A stretch of DNA of 64,000 nt from Pinibacter soli (GCF_029961145.1 NZ_JASBRG010000007.1:1344155-1408154); one strand, 5' to 3'; counted from the stretch's first letter, positions 1 through 9,677 are shown. The notes: generated by a model not told the origin, from the letters alone. Numbers and translations: made by a program.

Positions 1-797
1 CCCAGTGGGTAAGCCAGCCGGGATATGTTTCACTGCTAAAAACGGGAACACCGGGATTCGTTTTAGCAGCCAGATTAAAATCGCGTGGATCACCGCCGGA
101 ATCGAGGCCCACAGCCATGCCCGGCAAGGAACCGGCTTCGAGCATATACGGCGTAGGACCATCAGCGGTGTAAAATGGCGTGTTAATGCCGTTGCTTGTC
201 CAGTACCCATGTAATGTTTCAAGATAAGTGCGGTCGTTACCAAAACTGCCGTATTCATTTTCAATCTGCACCATGAGTATGTTGCCGCCATTAGTCACAA
301 GGTGCGACTTTACAACTGCGGATAAACGGCTAACATAGCGCTTAACAGCACTCAGGTAAGTACTGTCCATGCAACGGAGCTTGATATCCGGTGTCTTTAA
401 AAGATAAGAAGGCAAACCTCCAAAGTCCCACTCACCGCATACGTATGGACCCGGGCGCAGGAGCACCCACATCTTTTCTTCTTCACATATTTTCAGAAAG
501 TCACCGATATTTCTATTCTCACTTGTAAAATCGAATTTTCCCGGTTCTGTTTCATGGTGGTTCCAAAATACGTACAAGGCAATGGTATTGCATCCCATCG
601 CTTTTGTCATTTGTATGCGGTGGCGCCAATATTCTTTGGGAATGCGGCCAGGGTGCATTTCACCGCTTATAATTCTGAAGGGTTTTCCATCTAATAAAAA
701 ATCATTTTTCCCTAAACTAAAAACATGTTTGCCTTGTGCGTAGCTGTTTGACAGCATGAACAGTGAGACTAAAACAAAAACTATTTTCTTTATCATT
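1..797 (-). CDS. GH35 beta-galactosidase, C-terminal part outside window
   Basis: Reading the minus strand from an ATG at 797 gives an open frame that runs off the left edge (about 265 residues seen). It starts with a signal peptide (MIKKIVFVLVSLFMLS...). Then come GH35 landmarks: SGEMHPGRIPKEYW near residue 44, a TIALYVFWNHHE strand near 71, RPGPYVCGEWDFGGLP near 114 and QIENEYGSFG near 177. The second Glu of ENEYG is the family acid/base position. GH35 enzymes release terminal beta-galactose from polysaccharides; the signal peptide places this one in the periplasm or outside. The nucleophile region lies beyond the window, so activity cannot be judged. No promoter was recognised. Confidence 0.9.
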
Positions 798-1401
798 ATT
801 TCCAAAATATTTTTACTCTTGATGACCGTGGCACAACAGGTTATAAAAAACCTAAGATATTGACATAAATATATCAAACCGCACGTCAAAAACTCTTATC
901 AAACGGTTGCGCAATTTTTATTCTTCTTAAATCGATGTTTTTTTCTTCATTCTAGGCGGGCATCGAAACCCCATATAGGGCACTGGTCGTTGGGCGAGCA
1001 ACTTTCATTTAATGTACCGCAACCCCATCCCTGTTTACTTTCAGAGCAGATGAAAATTTCCACGAGGCTGTGTGCTCTTTGTTCATAGACATCTACGCTT
1101 GTTATTATTGAGTGCCTACTTTAACTGTAGAATATTAGCTAAACAAATAAAAATACTACAGTAAAATGTCAATATTCCATAATCCTTTTTAAATGGTTAC
1201 CCGCCCATGCTTTCCGGGTGCCCAGTCTGTGAAAAGGTCCTTTCCGGAATACATGCACCGGAATCTATTAACCGTTTGCGATCAATCTAAACGGACACAT
1301 CCTTACAACCTCTGGCGCAATCAGCTCTTTTTTTGACGCGATCATACCCTATTTATTTCGTAGTTAAGCCGTACGTTTGAGCAGCAAAAATCAACCTAAC
1401 C
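798..1401. other. intergenic region, no gene recognised
   Basis: About 600 bases between the divergent GH35 and VOC genes. Both strands are interrupted by stops and I see no tRNA, clear terminator or repeat. It should contain the promoters of both flanking genes, but no convincing TAnnTTTG element was found. Confidence 0.5.
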
Positions 1402-1842
1402 ATGGCACTTATCAATCCTCACATTAACTTCAACGGAAATGCGGAAGAGGCATTTACGTTTTACAAATCAGTATTTGGCGGAGAGTTTGCAAAAGTTGTA
1501 CGTTTCAAAGACATTGCAAGCGCTGAATTTCCGGTAGCAGAAAAAGAAGAAAATAAAATTATGCATATTGCTTTGCCTATCGGAAAAAGTAATATGCTGA
1601 TGGCTAATGATGTTCCGGAAAGTATGGGAAAAACAAACGAAAATGAGAACAGAAGTAAAATTGTTATAATCACGGAAAGTAAAGAAGAAGCAGATAAATT
1701 ATTTAATGGGCTTTCTGTGGGAGGACAGGTAGAAGGCCCTATCGGAGATAGTCCATGGGGGTCATATTTTGGTTGCTTCAGAGACAAATACGGCATTGAA
1801 TGGATTGTGGAATTTGACCCAAATTATAACGGAAAAGCATAA
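1402..1842 (+). CDS. VOC-fold (PhnB-like / glyoxalase superfamily) protein
   Basis: 146 residues. It begins INPHINFNGNAEEAFTFYKSVFGGE, the first beta-alpha-beta module typical of PhnB-like VOC proteins, and ends with a second module carrying DSPWGSYFGCFRDKYGIEWIVEF, whose G-x-W motif matches the family end. The fold forms small metal-binding or ligand-binding homodimers; no substrate can be read from sequence. It is single-copy here and lies just outside the tRNA-Pro element array. The start ATG is the first in frame and the protein begins directly with the first strand. The following 140 bases contain a short string (cacccaacagcgtg) resembling the spacer sequences near 13.2 kb. Confidence 0.85.
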   Translation: MALINPHINFNGNAEEAFTFYKSVFGGEFAKVVRFKDIASAEFPVAEKEENKIMHIALPIGKSNMLMANDVPESMGKTNENENRSKIVIITESKEEADKLFNGLSVGGQVEGPIGDSPWGSYFGCFRDKYGIEWIVEFDPNYNGKA

Positions 1843-1981
1843 GTAGAAAACAACGAGCACCCAACAGCGTGTCTATTAAATTGTGGCTGAATGAGTGAGC
1901 ATTCAACTATAAATCGCTATTTTGTTTTGTGTTTAATTGATAATGACGTTTCAAATATTCTCACAGGAAATAATGAAATGA

Positions 1982-2374
1982 ATGACTACAATAAGCAAAA
2001 CTAGAATAGACATTTGTCTTGCAGGGACAATACTGTTTGTCTTTTTATTTTGCTTTTCCTTTATTTGTGCATTTGCGAAGGATGAAGGGACATTGGGTGA
2101 CGGTGCAATAGCTAACTTTTTAGCAGAAAAAATAACCTACTTATTTCCCTTTTTGTTGATTGAGGATTGTTTTGCAGAACACACATTTATATCTTTTTTC
2201 ATTTTGGCCAGTGCCAATGTATTGGCCTATTCCACTATAGTGACGCTTCTATTTACAAAATCGCTGACCAATTTTAAAATATATAAGCCGTTTAACGCGA
2301 CCTATTACCTGATTATGACTCTTTTGTTTTCTATTTTAGCTCGGTTCATTTATCTGATTGCAATGAGTAAATGA
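1982..2374 (+). CDS. hypothetical small membrane protein
   Basis: 130 residues, not recognised. Three hydrophobic segments are visible: roughly residues 10-32 (ICLAGTILFVFLFCFSF), 65-90 and 108-127. The charged stretch between the first two holds KDEGTLGD. This suggests an inner-membrane protein with three spans. It stands alone between the VOC gene and the outermost att-like sequence at 2411. Codon usage looks ordinary for the window, but coding status rests only on length and the coherent hydrophobic pattern. Confidence 0.55.
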   Translation: MTTISKTRIDICLAGTILFVFLFCFSFICAFAKDEGTLGDGAIANFLAEKITYLFPFLLIEDCFAEHTFISFFILASANVLAYSTIVTLLFTKSLTNFKIYKPFNATYYLIMTLLFSILARFIYLIAMSK

Positions 2375-2410
2375 GTCAAGCACAGAGCACAACATTGCAT
2401 TTGTGTTTTG

Positions 2411-2577
2411 TCGGTGAACAGGAATTCGAATTAGCTTTATAAAGCTTTGATATTTAATATGAACACCATTCTTATAGACGTCTATTTCAAAAAAACGTTG
2501 TGAGTTATGCTCCTACTTGTTTGTTTTTTGATTTCCCGAATAAATAGTAAGTTCACTTTTTAACCACCCAAACCCCA
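2411..2577. repeat. degenerate att copy plus partial left-end repeat (copy A)
   Basis: Bases 2411-2430 (tcggtgaacaggaattcgaa) are a diverged copy of the tRNA-Pro 3' segment. The following DNA matches the repeats at 10253 and 15521. The stretch 2520-2575 is identical over 56 bases to 10422-10477 by direct reading. The middle part carrying the CTCAAGGATTTGCACAC site, present in the other two copies, is missing here. Confidence 0.75.
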
Positions 2578-2619
2578 GCAATTTTTCTGAATTCCTAACC
2601 CTTAATTTTACAGTAAGCT

Positions 2620-3654
2620 ATGACAAGCACTTCAATGGAAAATACGATACGAACTAAAGATTGGGTATTATCAGTTTTAATTATTTTTCTTGCCGTAGCA
2701 TGTCAAAGTAAGAAGGACAATATTGTAGTGCATAAGCCTGATATTTATATGTCCGGGTATATGAACTTCCCTGGTGGACTGGGTAACTCTGCCGGTTATT
2801 GGAAGAACGGCACTCCCATAAAACTCGACAGCGGACAGAATGCAATAGACATTGCCGTGGTGGGCTCCGATGTTTATGTTGCAGGTAATGCAGGATACAA
2901 TCTTCCTGGCGGAGGTTCATCTACAGAAGCAGTCTATTGGAAAAACGGAGTCCTGCGAAGATTAGGTAATGCTCCTTCTCAGGCAAATTCCATTGTGGTT
3001 TCCGGCTCAGATGTGTATGTGGCGGGAATTGCAATGATAAATGGAAATTATGTTGCTGCTTATTGGAAGAATGGAGCTATTGTATCTCTCGGCAATAGTC
3101 CATATTCAACTGCCAATGCAATTGCCGTGACCAACGATGGAAATATTTATGTAGTAGGAACAGCAGGAAATTATGGCACCTTAGCGGCATATTGGAAGAA
3201 TGGCACATTACACCTCCTTGAAAATTCAACACATTCATTTGCAAAATCAATTTTGATATACAATAATGACGTTTACATTGCGGGGACAATAGATGTTACA
3301 ACGATCACCAGAGGAGCAGTGTACTGGAAAAATGATGCCAGGCACTCCTTGTATTTGCCTACTCCTGCCGACAGTACTATTACTACAACGGATGCAACGG
3401 GAATAGCTTTCATTGGAAACGATATGAATGTGGCCGGTTATGTTGATAATCACTTTGCAGTCTGTTGGAAGAATGGTAAAATGACTTTCTTAAACAATCC
3501 AGCAAACTATATGAATACTACCGGAAACAGAAATGCTATTCTTGCCTCCGACAGTAGTATTTATATTTCGTTTAATACAGCAGATTATTGGAAAGATGGA
3601 TCAGTTGTACATGTTGGAAATGGCTATGCTACATCTATAACTGTAGTGAAATAA
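2620..3654 (+). CDS. lipoprotein with seven WKNG repeats, predicted beta-propeller
   Basis: 344 residues. A hydrophobic stretch ends in a lipobox (IIFLAVAC; Cys about 28), so it should be a lipid-anchored envelope protein. The rest is seven repeats of roughly 42-45 residues, each with an aromatic signature YWKNG, or YWKND, CWKNG or YWKDG in later copies, and most with a strand like SDVYVAG. The number and length of units fit a seven-bladed beta-propeller. No catalytic residues are evident, so a binding or surface role is more likely than enzymatic. An in-frame ATG at 2635 is an alternative start. It lies immediately inside the left end of element A. Confidence 0.75.
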   Translation: MTSTSMENTIRTKDWVLSVLIIFLAVACQSKKDNIVVHKPDIYMSGYMNFPGGLGNSAGYWKNGTPIKLDSGQNAIDIAVVGSDVYVAGNAGYNLPGGGSSTEAVYWKNGVLRRLGNAPSQANSIVVSGSDVYVAGIAMINGNYVAAYWKNGAIVSLGNSPYSTANAIAVTNDGNIYVVGTAGNYGTLAAYWKNGTLHLLENSTHSFAKSILIYNNDVYIAGTIDVTTITRGAVYWKNDARHSLYLPTPADSTITTTDATGIAFIGNDMNVAGYVDNHFAVCWKNGKMTFLNNPANYMNTTGNRNAILASDSSIYISFNTADYWKDGSVVHVGNGYATSITVVK

Positions 3655-3700
3655 TACATTTGATTTGTAGTTAATCCAGAACAAAGATCGGCATTTCGTC

Positions 3701-4243
3701 ATGAAGGAAAGAGATACTAAAAACAGAAGAAATTTGACAACTACTAATCGACATATCGTTAAGACTCTTGGGTCGGCAATAGAGATTAAGGCTCGACCTG
3801 AAAGCATTTGGGAAAACATTACGAATGTAAAAATGGAACAATTTTCTGACCCGACAATCTTCAAACTACTTGACATTCCAAAACCATTAAGAGCAGACAT
3901 TATTTCAGAAGGGCAAGGTGGAAAACGAATTGCGTACTTTGACAGTGGGAAAAAGTTTATCCAGGAAATATTAGTTTGGAAACCATTGAGAGAATATTCG
4001 TTTTCATTCAATCCGGAAAAAGGATTTAAAGTTTTATACTTCTTTGAACTTTCCGAAGGCGTTTTTCAAATCCCAACAGGCGCTTACTATTTAACAACAG
4101 CGGGACAAACGACAACACTACAACTAACAACGACATATAGCATTAACAAACGTTTTTACTTTCTATTCAATATTCCTGCAAGAATGATATTGAAAGTTTT
4201 TCAGCGTTATTTATTGAAATCGATAAAGAAAAACGCTGAATAA
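3701..4243 (+). CDS. SRPBCC-like (START/Bet v1 fold) protein
   Basis: 180 residues. The central part (GSAIEIKARPESIWENITNVK... through ITTTYSINKRFYFLFNIPARMILKVFQRYLLKSIKK) has the order of a SRPBCC domain: a first strand with I-E-I-x-A-x-P-x-x-x-W, a curved sheet, and a long C-terminal helix. Such proteins bind hydrophobic ligands; no ligand can be predicted. Its stop codon directly abuts the ATG of the next gene (4241-4243 then 4244), so the two are almost certainly co-transcribed and translationally coupled. The first about 25 residues are Lys/Asn/Thr-rich and may not belong to the fold. Confidence 0.65.
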   Translation: MKERDTKNRRNLTTTNRHIVKTLGSAIEIKARPESIWENITNVKMEQFSDPTIFKLLDIPKPLRADIISEGQGGKRIAYFDSGKKFIQEILVWKPLREYSFSFNPEKGFKVLYFFELSEGVFQIPTGAYYLTTAGQTTTLQLTTTYSINKRFYFLFNIPARMILKVFQRYLLKSIKKNAE

Positions 4244-4705
4244 ATGGAATCAATAAAATTTACAGAGACAATCCTGATAAACGAAAAAGCAGAAACCGTT
4301 TTTGACTATACACAAGACTATAATAATCGTTTAGCCTGGGATACTTTTTTAAAAAAGGCTGAACTAATAGAAGGCGCCAAGCAAGCTGACAAAGGTGTTA
4401 AAGCCTATTGTGTTGCTAAAAATGGGCTTGGTATGGTGACAGAATATGTGACATATAGCAGACCAAGAGTAACAGCAATCAAAATGACTAAAGGCCCTTA
4501 TTTGTTCAAGTCGTTTTTAGGTTCCTGGACATTTAAGCAAGTTTCAAACAGCACGACAGAAGTCATTTTTCTATATTCTTTCACACTTAGATTTCCATTT
4601 AACTTAATGACAAAATTTATTACAAACAACTTGCAGGCAAACGTAAAACAGCGACTTATTGATTTAAAGAACACATTTGAAAATAAACGATACCGATCAG
4701 GCTAA
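4244..4705 (+). CDS. SRPBCC family protein
   Basis: 153 residues. It opens IKFTETILINEKAETVFDYTQDYNNRLAWDTFLKKAEL, a textbook start of polyketide-cyclase-like SRPBCC domains, and ends with the long helix NLMTKFITNNLQANVKQRLIDLKNTFEN. It is a divergent paralogue of the preceding gene with zero intergenic distance, suggesting a tandem duplication or a heteromeric ligand-binding pair. Substrate is unknown. The convergent serine hydrolase gene ends 13 bases downstream. Confidence 0.8.
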   Translation: MESIKFTETILINEKAETVFDYTQDYNNRLAWDTFLKKAELIEGAKQADKGVKAYCVAKNGLGMVTEYVTYSRPRVTAIKMTKGPYLFKSFLGSWTFKQVSNSTTEVIFLYSFTLRFPFNLMTKFITNNLQANVKQRLIDLKNTFENKRYRSG

Positions 4706-4717
4706 CAAACCGTCCAA

Positions 4718-6196
4718 CTATAGTCTATTCGCCCGGAATTCTTTACCACTATTTTTAAAATAAATGTCTTTTACTTTTCCACTGGCATCTTTTTCAAAGC
4801 TCAGATTGAAAGGCAGATCAAGTGAGAAGAAATCTTTTTCAGTTGAAAAATAGATGGGATAAAATTCCTGGTTATTTACGATAAGCATTGGTTTTTTTTC
4901 AAACCTAATGTCAATTGTGTCTTTAGCTAATACATACCTGCCAGTATATGCATTGGCCATTTCGGTTGTAACAGCCACTGCTTTTTTTACTTCAGGTCTA
5001 AAAAAATATTTCCATCCATATACGGTAGCAACGCTGTTCACAATCTCTTCAAGAATGCTACCATTGTCTGAATTAACCATCACCACAACCCCATTGCCGG
5101 TATTCATACTTCCATAATATACACACCGGAAACCCTCATTGGCGCCATTATGATTAAAATATTTATCATCGCCTTTTTGCATGATATAAACACCAAGAGC
5201 GACATTGCTATCGATATAAGGCATTAAACGAAGTCTGGTCATTTCACTGTTTAATACCTTGCTGCTGTTACCTTGTAACGACAATTGTGTTTCCACTATA
5301 TAGGCAGCAAGGTCGGCGGGGTTAGTCCACAAACCAGCAGCACCTTCTTCAGGATAAATATGATAATTACCTTCCACCGGTTTTCCATTCTGGCGGTAGC
5401 CAGTAGCAAGAATTTTTTCTTTATCTTTTGCAGGTGGCTGTGCATACGAACTTGCCAACATACCCATCGGTTTCAACACCTGCTGCCACAAGTATTCATC
5501 GTAACGCTGATGCGTAACATCTTCAACTATGAGCTGGGAAATAGTAATACCACCTCCTGAATATTGAGAGCGTTTGCCCGGTTCTTCACGCGAACGTACA
5601 GCTGTATTATTTGCAGGCTTTTCACCATTGAGTATTTGGATAATTGAAGGAAGCGTATCTGTTTTTGAATAACCGGAGAAGCCATGCACGGTGAGACCTG
5701 CAGTATGAGTTAATAAGTTGGCAACAGAAATTTTCTTACCACGACTTATGGTATCGTATGGAAATTTCCAGGAGGTGAGGTATGTATTTATATCTGCATA
5801 CAAATCTATCTTTTTATCCTGCGCCAGTTTTAATAAACCAATCCCGTTAATTGATTTACTAATGGATGCCGCCTGAAAAAGCGTTCGCGTTGTTACAGGT
5901 GTTTGTGTAACAGCATCTGCCATACCGTAACCACGCGCCCATTCTAACCTATAATTGTGAACAACTGCAATGCTGACACCAAAAATCCCGTTATCTTTCA
6001 TACGTTGCTGCAGGCTGCAAGTATTCACGCTATCCTGTATGTGCACTTGCCCACTTAAATTATTTTCAACCTGTTTTATTCTATTTTCTATTTCTTCGTT
6101 GTAAACAGGATTTCGATTTTGTGCGATACCGACAAAAGATATGAGCATCCCAGCACAATATAAAATCACGGTAACGGATGTTTTTTTCTTTGGCAT
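4718..6196 (-). CDS. serine hydrolase, beta-lactamase class C / esterase family
   Basis: 492 residues. An N-terminal hydrophobic segment (VILYCAGMLISFVGIA) acts as signal peptide. The beta-lactamase fold carries the nucleophile motif S-I-S-K at 111-114, LLTHTAGL near 161, Y-S-G near 212 in place of the usual Y-x-N, and HNG (YFNHNGANEGF) near the place of KTG. The C-terminal about 100 residues form the beta-barrel-like domain often called DUF3471. Such proteins are periplasmic esterases or D-aminopeptidases rather than antibiotic-resistance enzymes. It is convergent with the SRPBCC pair. The start is the ATG preceding KKKTSVTV. Confidence 0.85.
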   Translation of the reverse strand: MPKKKTSVTVILYCAGMLISFVGIAQNRNPVYNEEIENRIKQVENNLSGQVHIQDSVNTCSLQQRMKDNGIFGVSIAVVHNYRLEWARGYGMADAVTQTPVTTRTLFQAASISKSINGIGLLKLAQDKKIDLYADINTYLTSWKFPYDTISRGKKISVANLLTHTAGLTVHGFSGYSKTDTLPSIIQILNGEKPANNTAVRSREEPGKRSQYSGGGITISQLIVEDVTHQRYDEYLWQQVLKPMGMLASSYAQPPAKDKEKILATGYRQNGKPVEGNYHIYPEEGAAGLWTNPADLAAYIVETQLSLQGNSSKVLNSEMTRLRLMPYIDSNVALGVYIMQKGDDKYFNHNGANEGFRCVYYGSMNTGNGVVVMVNSDNGSILEEIVNSVATVYGWKYFFRPEVKKAVAVTTEMANAYTGRYVLAKDTIDIRFEKKPMLIVNNQEFYPIYFSTEKDFFSLDLPFNLSFEKDASGKVKDIYFKNSGKEFRANRL

Positions 6197-6560
6197 ATAT
6201 GTAAAATTGGAGTTCTTTATCGGAAACTATTTGTTTACTTATATTAAAAATATTAAAAAAGAAAAGCTTTTTTGCTACAACGATCCTTATCAAAATTTAA
6301 ACAGGAACGTAATCATTGGTTTGGATTTCACCGCCAAAGCCAGACAAACTGCCGAGTACCTAGCGGCTATTCAGGACAAGTATCGAATGCTCTGATAACG
6401 ATTTAAACACCCAACCCTGATGTGAAGCACCAGCAAAGCCTTTCAAAAAGTGAAATCCATAAGCAAAAAGCCTATGATCGATAAGTAAGGCGCAATATCT
6501 GTAATAGAAAAACAAGAATGGATGTTTTTATAGAATAGTTAATTTTCCCCGCCGCCTTAT
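6197..6560. other. intergenic region, possible short gene remnant
   Basis: About 360 bases between two minus-strand genes. A plus-strand stretch near 6320-6395 translates to FTAKARQTAEYLAAIQDKYRML and a stop, which looks protein-like (amphipathic helix) but has no plausible start or upstream continuation. It may be the tail of a lost gene. Nothing else was recognised. Confidence 0.3.
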
Positions 6561-9500
6561 TTATTCCGAGTATATTTTTACCTGATCGATGCTCACACCA
6601 TCATCTTCTGCTGTGATTTTCACGACATGTTTTCCCGGCTTCCCAATAAAATGTTTTGTTGTACGGATTGCCTGGTTTGTTAAAACATTTTGCTTCCATT
6701 CTTCGCTTCTCCCCTGGGTGGCATAATCAATTGTTTGAGGAGGACCATCATCCACTTGGATCGAGTAGCGAATCTTTGTTCCTTCAACAGGATGATTGGG
6801 CGCTAAAGCCAAACGAATACCGATTGAATCACTTTTATTAAGCGCAACTTGAAATTGAATTGAACTGCCCTTTGCTACACTTACAGCCCCACCAAGATAA
6901 CCCAAACCATAAGCAATAGGCTTTTGACCTGTATATGAGCTATAATCTGCTCCATTGAGAACAAGCAACGGTTGCAGAGGTTGCACCAACGGCTTATCTG
7001 TGTGCGTTTGAATTGCTTTATCAAACACTTCAAGTTTTCTTGGCTTAAAATCCATCATGTACTTCCACTTTCCGTTCCCCAATGCATTGTACTTATTGGT
7101 AAGTGTAACAATGGTATCGTAAGCTGCATCACTTAATGGCCATCCAGCTTTACCATGCCTGGCCAGTTGTGCATACAATAACTTTCTATTCATAGCTGCC
7201 GCACCCCTTACAGGATATTCAACTAATTGAAACCAGGTGTCTTGCTTTTTAACAGGCATGCTTTTAGCAAGCTGCTGCACTTTCAGATCAATTACGTCAT
7301 AAGCTTTCAACCGCTGATTGATCTCGTCTTCACTCCAGGGAAGATCTGTCACCACCTTATATTTCGGATCACTTTCTTCTGTTCGGGTTCCACCCATAAA
7401 TTCTGGCTTACGGATATAAGCAAGGCGGTAATATTCATTCATAACTGAAGCTATCTCTTTAGCGTTAGCTGTTCCAAACTCCCTTCCAAGCCAGCTTTGT
7501 AAATGTTGTTCCAGTCCCTTCCTGTTATTGGTAATGGAATCAATGTTCCATGCCATATCAAAAAATAATTCGCTTAAATATTCGCAAGGCTTAATATCTC
7601 CCACGTTAGCTACCCACATTTCTTTTGCTCCTTTGTCATACGCCATTCGCATCTGTGTATAAAGCTGTGCAGGGTGAGTGCTTGCCAGCCAGAGATAATC
7701 ATGGGGCCTGCCCCAATATGAAAGGTGATAGTACACACCATTGCCGCCCTTTTGCGCTCTTTCTTTTTCATTGGGAAAGTGTTTGATGTAACCGTAGTTA
7801 TCATCACACCAAACGAGGGTTGCGTCTTCCGGCACTTCAAATCCATCATCATAAATATCCTGCACCTCCTTGTAAGGAATAAATACCTGCGGGACTTTTT
7901 CAATTATCGGATTGATATGCGCTGCTAACATTTCCCGTTGTTCTTTCATCGCCTTACCCAACAGCTCCTTTTGTTCCTGCAGCGTTTTCGCACCAAGCAT
8001 TTGTCCATCGTGTACACCCCGAAGGCCAAGCGTGTAAATTGCGTTCAACCCTTTGCTTTGTATTACTCTTTCCTCCCAGTAGTGATACATCGAATCGTGG
8101 TTGGTAAGAAAATTAAAAGGACCCATTGTTTTCTCTTTCCATTCATCCACATTGTTCCGCAACATGGGCTCAGCATGTGAACTACCAACAACAATAGCAT
8201 AATCGGCAGCCATTTGTATATTGCTAGGATAATGATAAAATGCTTTTGTAGAAGGATGCATCGCGGGCCAGATAAGATTCGCCCTTAGCCGCAACAGCAA
8301 TTCAAAAATCTTTGCATAGGTCTTTGGCCCTATGTCGCCTGTTTCAGGTTCAAATGTTTTTGCGGCCCACGGTTGCAGGGCCCAGTCTTCATCATTCAAA
8401 AAAACGCCCCGGTATTTTACCGACGGTGCTTTCGATGTATATGTTCCTGAAATGTACAATTGGTTTTTCTTCTCTGGCAATGCATCCGCCCACCATACCC
8501 ATGGAGAAACACCCATGAGTTTTGATAGATGGAAAATGCCATAGGCCGTTCCTCTCGCATCACTGCCGGCAACCAGCAGTTTCGTTGGACTGATTACTTT
8601 GATAAGAAAACTTTCCCACGCTCCTTTTACAGCAGATACATCAATCCCTTCTTCTTTTATGAGTGCGTCGACTGCTTCAGAATTTCCAAGGGTACCTGCA
8701 ATAATTTGTATGGATGAAGAAGATGTTCTGTTCTTTAACTGCATTTGTTTTCCGGAAACCAATGCTACATCACGGGCAAATGCTTCAGCTGCAAGTGATA
8801 CCACTTTAGCATCTTTTTCATCAACCATAATGGAAGCAACTGAAGCTTTGTTGAACAGCTGAAACGAAGTATTGCTTTGATATTCAGCAATTGCCAGTGA
8901 ATTGTCCTGGTGCAACTGTAGCATAGCCGCCGCATAACGCCTGCCCAGTTCTCTTGCCGATGCAGTGTTAAAGTGAAGATTATCGCCTTTGTGCTCCAAC
9001 CCATTAGCAGAAACAACCAATGTATTGTTCACCTGCTGTGGCAGACGATTGATTTCTTTATTGATAAAATTTTTCTTGTTGAAATAGCCGATCTCTCCTG
9101 CGACAAAGGGAAGGTTTGGCATTTGAAGATCGTTTCTTAAGCGATTTACCAGTGCAACGAGTTTCTCCACATAAACGCAGGAGTTTGCCGAATCATTATC
9201 CGATTCGCCCTGGTGCCAGAGAATACCTTTCAATACGCCTGTTTGCATAGCAATCTTTACACGCTTAATGGCATCATCGTAAGGGTGAGCGTTTAAATAA
9301 CTGGCAGCGGGTTCCCATACTTTAATGGGTGAACCTCCCCATGCACAGGGAACAAGTGCAATCTTAATTTTCTTATTCGCTCCTTTAATAGTTTTTGCAA
9401 AGCTGATGGCGGGGCCCACACCTGCATCTTTGGGCTTATCGAAATGAACAGGATCAGTTGCAGGCACCCAATGATTTTGCGAATCGAGCATGATGATCTG

Positions 9501-9677
9501 CGGATCGATGAGTTTGCTTTCAGCATCAACCAGCCCCCTGCCCGCCATGTTCGATTGACCAATGAGCAGGTACACATGAGTATTGCTATCCACTCCCTTT
9601 TGAGCTTGGGCCTTCCAACATATACTGCTAACAAAAATGAAAAATACAATTCTGGCTATTGCAATCTGTTTCTTCAT
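6561..9677 (-). CDS. CE6-like (SASA/SGNH) esterase fused to GH115 alpha-glucuronidase
   Basis: 1038 residues with signal peptide (IARIVFFIFVSSICWKAQAQ). Residues 33-255 form an SGNH/SASA domain: IGQSNMAGRG (Ser42), WGGSPIKVWEP (about 113), WHQGESDND (155) and GDNLHF (231-236, catalytic His), as in acetyl-xylan esterases of CE6. From about 270 to the end is a GH115 domain: SDARGTAYGIFHLSKLMGVSPWVWWAD, YRGVFLNDEDWALQPWAAK, LRANLIWPAMHP, VPEDATLVWCDDNYGYIKHFP and a C-terminal beta-sandwich. GH115 removes (methyl)glucuronic acid from xylan; with an acetyl esterase it would clear two xylan decorations in one protein. The enzyme is secreted. It stands alone, with no SusCD pair nearby. Confidence 0.9.
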   Translation of the reverse strand: MKKQIAIARIVFFIFVSSICWKAQAQKGVDSNTHVYLLIGQSNMAGRGLVDAESKLIDPQIIMLDSQNHWVPATDPVHFDKPKDAGVGPAISFAKTIKGANKKIKIALVPCAWGGSPIKVWEPAASYLNAHPYDDAIKRVKIAMQTGVLKGILWHQGESDNDSANSCVYVEKLVALVNRLRNDLQMPNLPFVAGEIGYFNKKNFINKEINRLPQQVNNTLVVSANGLEHKGDNLHFNTASARELGRRYAAAMLQLHQDNSLAIAEYQSNTSFQLFNKASVASIMVDEKDAKVVSLAAEAFARDVALVSGKQMQLKNRTSSSSIQIIAGTLGNSEAVDALIKEEGIDVSAVKGAWESFLIKVISPTKLLVAGSDARGTAYGIFHLSKLMGVSPWVWWADALPEKKNQLYISGTYTSKAPSVKYRGVFLNDEDWALQPWAAKTFEPETGDIGPKTYAKIFELLLRLRANLIWPAMHPSTKAFYHYPSNIQMAADYAIVVGSSHAEPMLRNNVDEWKEKTMGPFNFLTNHDSMYHYWEERVIQSKGLNAIYTLGLRGVHDGQMLGAKTLQEQKELLGKAMKEQREMLAAHINPIIEKVPQVFIPYKEVQDIYDDGFEVPEDATLVWCDDNYGYIKHFPNEKERAQKGGNGVYYHLSYWGRPHDYLWLASTHPAQLYTQMRMAYDKGAKEMWVANVGDIKPCEYLSELFFDMAWNIDSITNNRKGLEQHLQSWLGREFGTANAKEIASVMNEYYRLAYIRKPEFMGGTRTEESDPKYKVVTDLPWSEDEINQRLKAYDVIDLKVQQLAKSMPVKKQDTWFQLVEYPVRGAAAMNRKLLYAQLARHGKAGWPLSDAAYDTIVTLTNKYNALGNGKWKYMMDFKPRKLEVFDKAIQTHTDKPLVQPLQPLLVLNGADYSSYTGQKPIAYGLGYLGGAVSVAKGSSIQFQVALNKSDSIGIRLALAPNHPVEGTKIRYSIQVDDGPPQTIDYATQGRSEEWKQNVLTNQAIRTTKHFIGKPGKHVVKITAEDDGVSIDQVKIYSE

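Noticed and set aside
4718-6196. Antibiotic-resistance beta-lactamase
   Set aside because: It has S-x-x-K but a Y-S-G in place of Y-x-N and an extra C-terminal domain; it fits the broad serine hydrolase/esterase group.
6141-6395. Plus-strand 84-residue frame ahead of the serine hydrolase gene
   Set aside because: Its first half is antisense to the start of the serine hydrolase and the rest has no recognisable fold; only the last about 22 residues look protein-like.
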